A stretch of 64,000 nucleotides of DNA from Flavobacteriaceae bacterium (GCA_031277535.1 JAITMD010000006.1:310001-374000), one strand, 5' to 3'. Positions 26,420 to 36,592 are shown, counted from the first letter of the stretch. Translations and numbers: made by a program. Notes: generated from the letters alone by a model not told the origin.

Positions 26420-26682
26420 ATGCGTTCATAATACCAATTGTAATACGACCACATTGCTGTATAATAAAATAGAATGCTAATTAGAAAGCAAACTGTTGTT
26501 GTTTTGACAAGTGTAAGAAAAGTAAAATCAAAGATAATATTAGGTACAAAAGCAAGCACTAAAGAATTAATTACTCCAATTATAAGACCAGCAGCTATAC
26601 CATAGCTTACCCCAAACTTCACTCGTCCTAATCGAAGTTGATACTCCCACCAACAAATAAATCGTAAATCCTTAATCTTCAT
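26401..26682 (-). CDS. small membrane protein of unknown function
   Basis: A 93-residue protein with two hydrophobic segments (about residues 25-48 and 55-78) and a basic, aromatic-rich C-terminus (YYNWYYERIKKRQG). The short N-terminal part is KDLRFICWWEYQLRLGRVKFG. I do not recognise a family. It is an intact frame with a plausible start and its own intergenic region, but it overlaps the neighbour's terminator. Confidence 0.55.
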   Translation of the reverse strand: MKIKDLRFICWWEYQLRLGRVKFGVSYGIAAGLIIGVINSLVLAFVPNIIFDFTFLTLVKTTTVCFLISILFYYTAMWSYYNWYYERIKKRQG

Positions 26683-26724
26683 CTTTTCAATTTTTAAATT
26701 AAGCTTATATAAATATACTAAAAA

Positions 26725-26754
26725 TTGCTTACCAATTTTAATTCATTATATTTG
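26725..26754 (+). promoter_or_regulatory. promoter of the thiamine operon
   Basis: TTG (26725-26727), exactly 19 bases, and TATATTTG (26747-26754). Transcription would begin about seven bases later, right at the TPP riboswitch. Confidence 0.85.
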
Positions 26755-26759
26755 TCGCA

Positions 26760-26880
26760 AGCTTTAGGGGTGTCTACATTTTTTGTAGGCTGAGATTTGA
26801 CCCTTTGAACCTGATCTGGTTAATACCAGCGTAGGGAAAAGTAAGATGACTTCATTAGACAGGTACGTTCGTACCCTATT
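26760..26880 (+). ncRNA. TPP riboswitch (THI element) upstream of thiS
   Basis: The aptamer core (about 26764-26843) has the conserved THI-box elements: AGGGGTG at the 5' side, GGCTGAGA, ACCCTTTGAACCTGATCTGG, and TAATACCAGCGTAGGGAA. They form the P1-P5 helices with pyrimidine-sensor (CTGAGA) and diphosphate-sensor (TACCAGCG) loops. Downstream, GGTAC-GTTC-GTACC (26862-26875) is a hairpin of the expression platform. With no T run, control of translation of thiS is more likely than termination. It shuts the operon when thiamine diphosphate is abundant. Confidence 0.95.
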
Positions 26881-26918
26881 GTAGCCATTCCTAAAGTTGT
26901 ATCTAAAAAACAAAAGGA

Positions 26919-27125
26919 ATGGAATTACTAATAAACAATCAATCTGTAACGTTTAAAAGCGATACACTAAGTATCCAAGCCATGCTTGACATACAAAAAC
27001 CAAATATGCAAAAAGGTATTGCTATAGCAGTAAATAATATTGTTATACCAAGAATGCAATGGGATACTTATATGCTAAACAGTTCAGATGATATATTAAT
27101 TATCACAGCTACTCAAGGTGGTTGA
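26919..27125 (+). CDS. thiS: sulfur carrier protein ThiS
   Basis: A 68-residue ubiquitin-fold protein ending in the required Gly-Gly (ITATQGG). Its C-terminal carboxylate is adenylated by ThiF, converted to a thiocarboxylate and used by ThiG to make the thiazole. It is the first gene of the thiamine operon, 75 bases after the aptamer core. Confidence 0.95.
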   Translation: MELLINNQSVTFKSDTLSIQAMLDIQKPNMQKGIAIAVNNIVIPRMQWDTYMLNSSDDILIITATQGG

Positions 27126-27149
27126 TTCCTTTCTTAGACCAATTTATAA

Positions 27150-28982
<1,833 letters not shown>

Positions 28983-28993
28983 TAAGCACAGCT

Positions 28994-29617
28994 ATGGTTA
29001 TTGTTACTTATCCTACAGCAATACAAAATGAAGCAAGCTTTATCAACAAAATGTTTGATAAAGGCTTGCCTTTATTACATGTTAGAAAACCTGCAATGGA
29101 TGTAAAACAGTTAATAACTTGGAGTAAATTGATAGAAAAAACATACCATCACCGTTTAGTTATACACATCAATAACATAGTTATCAACAATTGGATGATT
29201 GAAAAATCATACTTATCAACACTTATTAACACTTTAAATAGTGATTTTATCCACTTATCAACATCGAATTGTTCATATCTATTACAAGATATCAATAAGT
29301 TACCTAAGTTATCAACATCTGTTCATTGTATAACTGAACTAAATCAATTATCAACAGCGTATAACAGAGTGTTCATAAGCCCTATTTATCCAAGTATCTC
29401 AAAGAAAGGATACTCCTCAGATAAGAATTGGGAACAAGAAATACACTTGCGTACAAATCACAATACTACTGTAGTTGCATTAGGTGGAATAACTCCTGAG
29501 CGAATTCCATTATTAAAACAAATGGGCTTTGATGATTATGCCCTATTAGGTGCTATATGGCAATCTGACAATCCTCTTAAAACTTTTGAATTATGCCAAT
29601 ATTACGACCAATTGTAA
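28994..29617 (+). CDS. ThiE/TenI-like thiamine phosphate synthase family protein
   Basis: A 207-residue TIM-barrel protein of the ThiE/TenI superfamily, distinct from the second copy at 30338-30958. It has LLHVRKP (about residues 27-33) in place of the canonical QxRxK, LSTSVH, FISPIYPSISKKGY and VALGGITPERI with the phosphate-binding loop. It lacks a clear INDxxxLA diphosphate-binding segment (IHINNIVINNW instead), so synthase activity is doubtful and a TenI-like or divergent role is possible. The reading frame overlaps thiD by 25 bases. Its middle part (29160-29356) contains eight DnaA-box-like nonamers. Confidence 0.8.
   Translation: MVIVTYPTAIQNEASFINKMFDKGLPLLHVRKPAMDVKQLITWSKLIEKTYHHRLVIHINNIVINNWMIEKSYLSTLINTLNSDFIHLSTSNCSYLLQDINKLPKLSTSVHCITELNQLSTAYNRVFISPIYPSISKKGYSSDKNWEQEIHLRTNHNTTVVALGGITPERIPLLKQMGFDDYALLGAIWQSDNPLKTFELCQYYDQL
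29160..29356 (+). repeat. cluster of eight DnaA-box-like nonamers
   Basis: On the plus strand: TTATACACA (29160), TTATCAACA (29181), TTATCAACA (29213), TTATTAACA (29223), TTATCCACT (29247), TTATCAACA (29255), TTATCAACA (29309) and TTATCAACA (29348). The first matches TTATNCACA exactly; the others differ by one or two bases. They lie in two codon frames of the ThiE-like gene (Leu-Ser-Thr four times, and Val-Ile-Asn or Ile-His elsewhere). I found only one other TTATCAACA in a partial by-eye scan of the plus strand (46691). Confidence 0.6.
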
Positions 29618-30348
29618 TCAGCCTCGCAGGATTCGACCCTACAAGTGGAGCTGGATGTACTTCTGATATTAAAACTTTTGAATCGCATCAGGTATATGGT
29701 ATGGCTGTATTAACAGCTAACACTATACAAACAGAAGATTCGTTTATAACCATACGTTGGGAAGAAAAATCCTATATCATTCAGCAGTTAACGATACTTT
29801 TTCAACGTTATACGATTGCTGCTGTAAAAATTGGTATTATCCCTACGATAGAAGATCTTATAATATATATTAATTTAATCAAGACCTTATCTCCCAAAAC
29901 TCAAATTATTTGGGATCCCGTATTCAAATCTTCTTCAGAATTTAACTTTACCTCTCTTGATTCAATAGAACCATACAAAGAAATAATGTCTAAACTGGCC
30001 TTAGTAACTCCTAATTACTTAGAGATACATCAATTTATAAATAGTTCTGAGGACGCTATCCAAAAAGCACAACAGCTAAGCAGTTATTGCAATGTATTAC
30101 TCAAAGGGGGACATAATTCAAATGCACTAGGTTTTGATTATTTCATAGAAAGTGAGATAGTACATACATTAACTCCTACAATTCTATCAGACTATCCGAA
30201 ACACGGTTCTGGTTGTGTGCTATCTTCAGCCATAGCTGCAAATATTGCAAAAGGGGACACAGTTCTTGAAGCAAGTAAAAGAGCCAAACAATATATTGAA
30301 TCATACTTAAACTCAAATCACACTTTATTAGGATATCATGCTAAATAA
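29593..30348 (+). CDS. thiD: hydroxymethylpyrimidine/phosphomethylpyrimidine kinase
   Basis: A 251-residue ribokinase-fold kinase that phosphorylates HMP and HMP-P. Substrate-binding SLAGFDPTSGAGCTSDIKTFE (the G-x-D-x-x-x-G-A-G motif) is at about residues 10-30, VLTANTIQT follows, and the C-terminal catalytic motif is KHGSGCVLSSAIAANIAKG, with the GSGC anion hole but His before Gly where many members have GTGC. It overlaps the upstream gene by 25 bases and the downstream thiE by 11, so translation of this stretch is tightly coupled. Confidence 0.93.
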   Translation: MPILRPIVISLAGFDPTSGAGCTSDIKTFESHQVYGMAVLTANTIQTEDSFITIRWEEKSYIIQQLTILFQRYTIAAVKIGIIPTIEDLIIYINLIKTLSPKTQIIWDPVFKSSSEFNFTSLDSIEPYKEIMSKLALVTPNYLEIHQFINSSEDAIQKAQQLSSYCNVLLKGGHNSNALGFDYFIESEIVHTLTPTILSDYPKHGSGCVLSSAIAANIAKGDTVLEASKRAKQYIESYLNSNHTLLGYHAK

Positions 30349-30958
30349 CATACAATACATCAGCCATGGCAATACTCCTCAAGAACAACTCTATCACATA
30401 GAGGCAGTGTTAGCAGCTGGACAGACATGGATACAATACCGTTTTAAAGAAACAACTTCTACTACTCGTTGGACTACAGCTGAACGAGTGAAATTACTTT
30501 GTGAACAATACCGAGCAACCTTAATTATCAACGATTGTATTGATTTAGCTAAAGCAATTGAAGCAGATGGAGTTCATTTAGGATTAACAGATAGATCTAT
30601 TGCAGAAGCTAAACAGCTTTTGCCTAACAAAATAATTGGAGGTACTGCAAATACCTTTAAAGATATACAACAACGATATCAGGAGGGCTGTACCTACATT
30701 GGTTTAGGTCCATACCGCCACACAAATACCAAAAAGAAACTAAGTCCCTTATTAGGTTTAGAAGGCTATCAACAACTAATGACGCAAATGAAAGAACATC
30801 AAATAACAATTCCAGTTGTTGCAATTGGCGGAATAACATTAGAAGATATTCTTCCTCTAAAAGCAATAGGATTACATGGTGTAGCTATTTCAGGATTACT
30901 TCAAAATAGCACAAACAAGACACAACTTATACAACAACTCAATGCTTTATTTCAATGA
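30338..30958 (+). CDS. thiE: thiamine phosphate synthase ThiE
   Basis: A 206-residue canonical ThiE that joins HMP diphosphate to thiazole phosphate. It keeps WIQYRFKE (QxRxK type), [21 protein letters not shown], a GGTANT segment, [15 protein letters not shown] and [12 protein letters not shown] with the phosphate-binding glycine loop, then GVAISGLL. This copy, rather than the ThiE-like gene at 28994, carries the INDxxxLA and DGVHLG motifs and is the better candidate for the enzyme. Confidence 0.93.
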   Translation: MLNNIQYISHGNTPQEQLYHIEAVLAAGQTWIQYRFKETTSTTRWTTAERVKLLCEQYRATLIINDCIDLAKAIEADGVHLGLTDRSIAEAKQLLPNKIIGGTANTFKDIQQRYQEGCTYIGLGPYRHTNTKKKLSPLLGLEGYQQLMTQMKEHQITIPVVAIGGITLEDILPLKAIGLHGVAISGLLQNSTNKTQLIQQLNALFQ

Positions 30959-31725
30959 AAAAACTACAAATAGCAGATAAAACCTTTACTTCACGCCTCT
31001 TCTTAGGCACTGGTAAATACGGGTCTAATGAACAAATGAGAGAGGCTACACTTGCCTCTGAATCCGAATTAGTCACTGTTGCTCTAAAACGAATAGATAC
31101 ACAAACAGAAACAGATGTCATCTTATCCCATTTAGAATATCCACACATCAATCTACTTCCCAATACATCAGGTGCTCGCAACGCCAAAGAGGCTATCTTT
31201 GCAGCTCAATTAGCAAGAGAGGCTCTTGAAACTAACTGGTTGAAACTTGAAATACATCCCGATCCTAAATACCTTCTACCTGATCCTATAGAAACATTAA
31301 AAGCAACTGAAGAATTAGCTAAATTAGGATTCATTGTACTTCCCTACATTCATGCAGACCCAGTTTTATGCAAAAGATTAGAAGAAGTAGGTACAGCTGC
31401 TGTTATGCCCTTAGGAGCTCCTATTGGAACCAATAAAGGTCTAAAAACACTTGATTTTTTAGAAATCATTATCAACAGTAGCAATGTACCTGTAATTGTA
31501 GACGCTGGTATAGGTGCTCCCTCAGATGCAGCCAAAGCAATGGAAATAGGTGCAGATGCTGTTTTGGTCAATACAGCAATTGCTGTAGCTGGTAATCCAA
31601 TACAAATGGCAGAAGCTTTTAAACAAGCCGTTATTGCAGGACGATTAGCCTATGAAGCAAAACTTCCTTCCATACAACCACACGCACAAGCATCGAGTCC
31701 ACTAACAAACTTTTTATACAAATAG
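30955..31725 (+). CDS. thiG: thiazole synthase ThiG
   Basis: A 256-residue TIM-barrel thiazole synthase. Visible family features are [14 protein letters not shown] at the start, the catalytic Lys in [16 protein letters not shown] (about residue 95-100), [47 protein letters not shown]. It combines deoxyxylulose phosphate, the ThiS thiocarboxylate and dehydroglycine from ThiH. Its ATG overlaps the thiE stop (ATGA). Confidence 0.96.
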   Translation: MKKLQIADKTFTSRLFLGTGKYGSNEQMREATLASESELVTVALKRIDTQTETDVILSHLEYPHINLLPNTSGARNAKEAIFAAQLAREALETNWLKLEIHPDPKYLLPDPIETLKATEELAKLGFIVLPYIHADPVLCKRLEEVGTAAVMPLGAPIGTNKGLKTLDFLEIIINSSNVPVIVDAGIGAPSDAAKAMEIGADAVLVNTAIAVAGNPIQMAEAFKQAVIAGRLAYEAKLPSIQPHAQASSPLTNFLYK

Positions 31726-31727
31726 TC

Positions 31728-32840
31728 ATGTCTTTTAAACAAACTTTTGAACAATACAATTGGGATACAGTCAAAAGTACAATTTACCAAACGACAACAG
31801 CACAAGTAGTACAAAGTTTAAACTCTCCAAAAAAAGATTTACAAGACTTTATACATCTAATTTCTCCTGCTGCGAAACCCTTCTTAGAGCAAATGGCACA
31901 AATGAGTCATACCTTAACTCAAAAGCGTTTTGGAAAAACAATTTCGCTTTATGCCCCTATGTATCTAAGCAACGAATGTCACAATATATGTACCTATTGT
32001 GGTTTTAGTATGGACAATACCATCCGAAGAAAAACACTTACTTCTACGGAAATTGAACAAGAAATAAATGTTATCAAACAACAAGGATATGATCATATCT
32101 TATTGGTAACAGGAGAAGCAAACTACACCGTAAACATCAATTATTTCAAGCAAAGTGTAGAGCAAATTAGCAAGCGCTTTACCAGTATCTCTATTGAGGT
32201 ACAACCCTTAAAAGAGGACGAATACCTTCAATTAGCACAATTGGGGGTATATGCTGTTTTAGTTTATCAAGAAACATATCACAAAGAGGTGTACAAACAA
32301 TACCATCCCAAAGGAAAAAAGTCAAACTTTGACTTTCGCTTAGAAACACCTGATAGAATAGGTAAAGCTGGTATTCACAAGATTGGATTAGGAGTATTAT
32401 TAGGATTAGAAGATTGGCGCACAGATAGTTTTTTCAATGCACTACATATCGCATATTTACAAAAAACATATTGGCAAACCAAATACTCTGTTTCCTTTCC
32501 TCGTTTACGTCCTGCAGAAGGAGTTATCGAACCCAACTTCATTATGGATGATGCAGATTTAATTCAATTAATATGTGCCTATCGCATTTGGAACGAAGAC
32601 TTAGAAATATCTATTTCTACGCGTGAAAGTGAATTATTGCGCAATAATGTAATCAAACTGGGCGCTACAACAATGAGTGCAGGCTCCAAAACCAACCCTG
32701 GCGGCTATGCTGTAGCAGAAGATTCATTAGAACAATTCGAAATATGTGACAATAGAAGTACACAAGAAATATATCAACTAATTAAACAATCTGGCTATGA
32801 ACCTGTTTGGAAAGATTGGGACACTTCATTTTACAACTAA
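31728..32840 (+). CDS. thiH: 2-iminoacetate synthase ThiH
   Basis: A 370-residue radical SAM tyrosine lyase. The cluster motif is CHNICTYCGF (CX3CX2C, about residues 85-92), followed by the SAM-binding LLVTGEA glycine region and the C-terminal family words PGGYAVAEDSLEQFEICD. It cleaves tyrosine to dehydroglycine and p-cresol. Its presence in place of ThiO means the thiazole branch uses the tyrosine route. The gene begins two bases after the thiG stop. Confidence 0.96.
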   Translation: MSFKQTFEQYNWDTVKSTIYQTTTAQVVQSLNSPKKDLQDFIHLISPAAKPFLEQMAQMSHTLTQKRFGKTISLYAPMYLSNECHNICTYCGFSMDNTIRRKTLTSTEIEQEINVIKQQGYDHILLVTGEANYTVNINYFKQSVEQISKRFTSISIEVQPLKEDEYLQLAQLGVYAVLVYQETYHKEVYKQYHPKGKKSNFDFRLETPDRIGKAGIHKIGLGVLLGLEDWRTDSFFNALHIAYLQKTYWQTKYSVSFPRLRPAEGVIEPNFIMDDADLIQLICAYRIWNEDLEISISTRESELLRNNVIKLGATTMSAGSKTNPGGYAVAEDSLEQFEICDNRSTQEIYQLIKQSGYEPVWKDWDTSFYN

Positions 32841-32845
32841 TTCTT

Positions 32846-33559
32846 ATGACAATAGATAAAAACGATTTTTTGCGTTACAATAGGCAAATGAATTTATCAG
32901 AAGTTGGTGTGGAAGGGCAATTACAAATTAAAGCCGCCAAAGTTATTGTATTAGGTGCAGGTGGTTTGGGATCACCAATCTTAACTTATTTAGCCAGTTG
33001 TGGAGTTGGTACACTTGCTGTAGTTGACTACGACAACATAGAGCATCACAACCTACACCGCCAAATTCTCTTTACAGAACAAGACATTAATTGTTCAAAA
33101 ACAGTAAAAGCAGCAGAGCGTATACAAGCTATAAATCCTCATATTACATGTATAATATATGAAGAGAAATTGACTAAGGATAATATTCCCACAATTCTTT
33201 CTTCTTACGATATTGTAGTAGACGGTACAGATAACTTCGAAACACGTTATTTAGTTAACGATACTTGTGTAAGATTAGGGAAAACGCTCGTATATGGAAC
33301 TATACTGGGTTTTGAAGGACAGTTAAGTGTATTGAATCATCAAGGTTCAAAAAACTTACGAGACCTCTTTCCAGAACCTCCCAGTAAGGAAGAAGTACCT
33401 AATTGTAGCATCCATGGGGTATTGGGAACTTTTCCAGGAATAATTGGTACAATGATGGCACAAGAAACTTTAAAAATAATACTCAATCTACCTGTTTTAA
33501 CCAATCAATTATTACTAATTGATACTTTACAATGGCAGTTCACTAAACTGTCTTATTAA
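32846..33559 (+). CDS. thiF: ThiS adenylyltransferase ThiF (HesA/MoeB/ThiF family)
   Basis: I start this at ATG 32846, five bases after thiH, giving 237 residues; an upstream in-frame ATG (32807) would lie inside thiH. It has the E1-like ATP-binding fold: RYNRQMNLSEVGVEGQ, VIVLGAGGLGSPILTYLASCGVG (dinucleotide-type loop), DNIEHHNLHRQILF and the Asp of VDGTDNFETRYLVN. E1-type CxxC zinc pairs are not present; only the Cys in VPNCSIHGVLG remains. It adenylates the C-terminal Gly of ThiS. It is last in the operon and convergent with aat. Confidence 0.9.
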   Translation: MTIDKNDFLRYNRQMNLSEVGVEGQLQIKAAKVIVLGAGGLGSPILTYLASCGVGTLAVVDYDNIEHHNLHRQILFTEQDINCSKTVKAAERIQAINPHITCIIYEEKLTKDNIPTILSSYDIVVDGTDNFETRYLVNDTCVRLGKTLVYGTILGFEGQLSVLNHQGSKNLRDLFPEPPSKEEVPNCSIHGVLGTFPGIIGTMMAQETLKIILNLPVLTNQLLLIDTLQWQFTKLSY

Positions 33560-34204
33560 TTATCTACTGTATAGGTAAGACAAAAACTGTTCACGAGGGA
33601 TTTCACAAGCACCTAAACTATCTAAATGATCGTTATACACTTGGCAGTCCAACAAGTGATACCCTTGTTTTTCCAACTTTTTAGCCAAGTAGATAAAAGC
33701 AACCTTACTGGCATTAGACACCTGAGAGAACATACTTTCCCCACAGAAAACATGTCCCAAGTCTATGCCATATAATCCACCTACCAATTGATTGTCTTGC
33801 CAAACTTCTACAGATTTGGCAAGGCCTATTTGGTGCAACCTACAATAAGCATCTACCATATCATCTGTGATCCAGGTACCCAATTGTCCAGCCCTCACAC
33901 TTGTTTGACAGTGAATCATCACTTCTCTAAAACACTTATTTTCGGTAACAGTAAAGATTCCTCTATTTAGAATATTTCTCATACTTTTTGAAACTTTTAA
34001 TTCCTCAAAAAACAAGACCATACGGGGGTCAGGAGACCACCACGTAATAGGCTCTCCATCTTCAAACCATGGAAAAATACCTGAATGATATGCCAGTGTC
34101 AGTCTTTCAACAGACAAATCACCACCAATAGCTATAATACCAGACGCATGGGTTTGTTCGACTGGTGGAAAAGCAAGAATACTATCGTCTAAAAGTGTAA
34201 TCAT
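33560..34204 (-). CDS. aat: leucyl/phenylalanyl-tRNA--protein transferase
   Basis: A 214-residue enzyme when started at ATG 34202-34204 (MITLLDDSILAFPP); an upstream in-frame ATG at 34243 would place codons on the terminator hairpin of the next gene and is unlikely. Family motifs are GIIAIGGDLSVERLTLAYHSGIFPWF, ITWWSPDPRMVLF, LGTWITDDMVDAYCRLH and GLYGIDLGHVFCGESMFS. It attaches Leu or Phe to N-terminal Lys/Arg of proteins, making them N-end-rule substrates for ClpAP/ClpS-type degradation. Size is normal. Confidence 0.95.
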   Translation of the reverse strand: MITLLDDSILAFPPVEQTHASGIIAIGGDLSVERLTLAYHSGIFPWFEDGEPITWWSPDPRMVLFFEELKVSKSMRNILNRGIFTVTENKCFREVMIHCQTSVRAGQLGTWITDDMVDAYCRLHQIGLAKSVEVWQDNQLVGGLYGIDLGHVFCGESMFSQVSNASKVAFIYLAKKLEKQGYHLLDCQVYNDHLDSLGACEIPREQFLSYLYSR

Positions 34205-34210
34205 AAATAG

Positions 34211-34240
34211 AAAAAAAATCCCTGAGTGATTACTCAGGGA
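34211..34240 (-). terminator. terminator after the DUF3127 gene
   Basis: TCCCTGAGT (34219-34227) and ACTCAGGGA (34232-34240) form a perfect 9-bp stem with loop GATT. On the minus strand it is followed by T8 (A8 at 34211-34218). It is placed 7 bases before the aat start codon. Confidence 0.9.
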
Positions 34241-34250
34241 CATATATCAA

Positions 34251-34853
34251 TTAAAATGGTAAATCGTCGTGATCTTCTTCATTATACTGATTAGCAGGTG
34301 GGAACTGTCCCATTGGTTGCTGCTGATACTGGTATTGATTTTGTTGTTGGTACTGTTGATTTTGTTGTTGACCAAACTGATTTTGTGCAGGTTGTCCCAT
34401 TTGCTGATTTTGTACAGGCTGCCCCATACCTTGTTGCATTTGGTTATTGAACCCTTGGTTTTGTGCAGGTTGTCCCATTGGCTGGTTTTGCATTGGTTGC
34501 CCCATACCTGGTTGTGCCTGATTATTGTACCCTTGTTGTTGGTATTGATCTTGCATTGGTTGACCCATCTGTTGTGCAGGCGCATCACGCTCAATTCTCC
34601 AACCTTGAATAGTATTGAAATATCTAACTTCACCTTGTGGATTTGTCCATTCTCTACCTCTTAAATTGATAGATACTCTTACTGGTTCTCCAATCTGAAA
34701 AGAATTTAATAAATCTACTTTATCTTGTGTGAACTCAATCAATATTGTTTGAGGATATTGCTCATCTGTTGTTACCACAAGTTCTCTTTTTCTAAAAGTA
34801 GCGTTTACTTGTTGTGGCTGTCCAATTACTTTGATTCTACCTAATACTTCCAT
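34251..34853 (-). CDS. DUF3127 protein with Gln-rich linker and SSB-like acidic tail
   Basis: Started at ATG 34851-34853 (MEVLGRIKVIGQPQQV), this is 200 residues; the upstream ATG at 34901 overlaps the previous gene. The first 100 residues form a DUF3127 domain, predicted OB-like beta barrel: QVNATFRKRELVV, QTILIEFTQDKVDLL, GEPVRVSINLRGREW, YFNTIQGWRIER. Then comes an 85-residue disordered Gln/Asn/Gly/Met/Pro linker with repeats of the form QPMGQPAQNQ, and a tip EEDHDDLPF that looks like the interaction peptide of bacterial SSB (DDDIPF type). A nucleic-acid-binding role is an inference. Confidence 0.75.
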   Translation of the reverse strand: MEVLGRIKVIGQPQQVNATFRKRELVVTTDEQYPQTILIEFTQDKVDLLNSFQIGEPVRVSINLRGREWTNPQGEVRYFNTIQGWRIERDAPAQQMGQPMQDQYQQQGYNNQAQPGMGQPMQNQPMGQPAQNQGFNNQMQQGMGQPVQNQQMGQPAQNQFGQQQNQQYQQQNQYQYQQQPMGQFPPANQYNEEDHDDLPF

Positions 34854-34876
34854 CTTTTTCTGTTTTACCTCGTTAC

Positions 34877-35749
34877 TTATTTGGCCAAAATTGTATTCCA
34901 AGCCAAAGGTACATTATTTTCTTTTAAATAGTTTTTTGCTTTTTTAAATTTCTCAACATCATTTCCAGATGCTACAATTTGTTGTAGTTCCACATTAGAA
35001 GCTACAAACTTTGCTACTTCTTCCTCTGTTGGTACATGTTCCACATTCCCTAAAATTCCCAATTCATTCCCTGAGAACACACCGCTTTCTACAACTCCTT
35101 TTGGCAAAGCATCAACACCAATTCCTAAAGTAGTCAACGGTTTTTCTACTTCAAATAATCCATCATTAGCACGTGTATACCAATTAGCCCCCATACGAGC
35201 CACCAAATCGATTTTACGCTGATCTATATGTCCGCTTTCATCTAAAATAGATTCGTCAATATGCATTTTGATAACCTCACAGATAACCAAATTCCCTGCT
35301 CCTCCTTGATCACCCAATCCAATTACTTCTTGTACAATACACTCAAATTGCACAGGACTCTCTTTTACTCGAAAAGGTTTTACCTCTTCAGAAGGCACCA
35401 TCGTTAATCCTGACTTAACAAACTCATTTACTCCATCCGCATACTCTGTACTTGACAACGAAGTCTGTTGTACCATCTCATAATTCACAACATTGATTAC
35501 TACTTGTTGTGTAGCTTGCACATTAAACAACGTATGTTTACTTGTATTATCTCTTACTCTACGTGAAGGCGAAAACACCAAAATAGGCGGATTTGCACTA
35601 AACATATTAAAGAAACTAAAAGGGGATAAATTAGGCTTCCCATCAGCATCTACTGTACTTGCCAATCCAATCGGACGCGGTCCTACAGACGACTGTAAAT
35701 AACGTTGTAATTCTACTGTGGGGATATCTTTTGGGTTTATGGTTTTCAT
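34877..35749 (-). CDS. flavin reductase-like FMN-binding split-barrel protein
   Basis: Started at ATG 35747-35749 (MKTINPKDIPTVELQRYLQS), this is 290 residues. The domain is the flavin reductase/FMN-binding split barrel: SVGPRPIGLASTVDADGKPNLSPFSFFNMFSANPPILVFSP, with the characteristic GRPNLSPFSFFN-type FMN loop, and VVINVVNYEMVQ. A C-terminal helical extension (about residues 200-290) is longer than the usual 200-residue flavin reductase, as seen in the Bacteroidota group. NAD(P)H:flavin reduction or flavin binding is expected; the partner is unknown. It is upstream of the DUF3127 gene with 23 bases between. Confidence 0.85.
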   Translation of the reverse strand: MKTINPKDIPTVELQRYLQSSVGPRPIGLASTVDADGKPNLSPFSFFNMFSANPPILVFSPSRRVRDNTSKHTLFNVQATQQVVINVVNYEMVQQTSLSSTEYADGVNEFVKSGLTMVPSEEVKPFRVKESPVQFECIVQEVIGLGDQGGAGNLVICEVIKMHIDESILDESGHIDQRKIDLVARMGANWYTRANDGLFEVEKPLTTLGIGVDALPKGVVESGVFSGNELGILGNVEHVPTEEEVAKFVASNVELQQIVASGNDVEKFKKAKNYLKENNVPLAWNTILAK

Positions 35750-36592
35750 TAATTCTTGTTTTTTGTAAAAGAGTAAATTTACAAAAGCTTTTGTGAACAA
35801 TAAAGTTTAAACCTCTTAAAAATATTTTCTTTTATCAAAATATACTAACGCAAGATTTTACCTCTATTTCTTTTCATCACTACCTATTTATTCAAAAAAA
35901 AGAAAATGTTTTTTTTGGTTATAACGACTTATTTGTGAGGTAAAATTCATTTAAAACAAATATTCAACCTATTTTTTTTCCAAAAACAACTCTATTTTGT
36001 CTTTTTTAAGTTCTTAAACGAAAAAAACAACTTATTTTTTTTATTTCAAATAAAAACCAAAACATTAATATACAGCATTTTACAACAAATCAGTCATTAG
36101 TTCAAGCAAACTACTACCTCCTTTCATCCCAGTAAATTAGGGCATTAGTTCAGGTTTGTTGGACAATTGGTGGACAATACCTCGAGAATACTGGAGTAGA
36201 GAAGGCATTTGTCCAACCATTGTCCTCTTATTCATCAGGTATTCTCCTTTAAGCAGAGACCAAAAGCAGCATCAAATAAAAATTAAATCACAGGAAGTAT
36301 AATTCCATTCAAGACAACAACCTATACTAAGCATTCTATTCCTACGTTAATACCTAAAAATAGTTGTATCGTATTTTCATAAATAATTGACGCACAAAAA
36401 CAGATCATTGAGTTAAAATAGAAATATGAAATGATTGATACCTACACGCAGCTATAACAAGGGGATCTATTAAAGAATATCTTATATTGATTTGTAAAAC
36501 ATCACAACTATTTTATCTAAACAAGAAATTAGATATACTGCAACTATCGATATAATTTGGTACTTTAGTTTATCTAAAAAAACTATTTTCAA
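35750..36592. other. gene-poor AT-rich gap with a long hairpin
   Basis: About 840 bases without a gene. A hairpin at 36161-36248 is the only structured feature; the rest is A/T-rich sequence with long A and T tracts. No ORF of useful length and no tRNA or riboswitch motif were found. Confidence 0.6.
36161..36248. repeat. long imperfect hairpin, copy B
   Basis: GGACAATTGGTGGACAA (36161-36177) pairs with TTGTCCAACCATTGTCC (36209-36225), 15 of 17 positions by my count. The loop contains GAGAATACTGGAG, and GGTATTCTCC (36239-36248) downstream can pair with it as an alternative fold. GAATAC is shared with the hairpins at 7411 and 55182. Confidence 0.45.

Noticed and set aside
29160..29356. Calling the DnaA-box cluster a replication origin
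   Set aside because: dnaA, dnaN, gidA/mnmG and an AT-rich unwinding region with iterons are not adjacent, and the boxes lie in a coding sequence; only a binding cluster is claimed.
34247..34633. A 128-codon minus-strand frame and a 131-codon plus-strand frame over the DUF3127 gene
   Set aside because: They are out-of-frame readings of the CAA-rich linker repeats.
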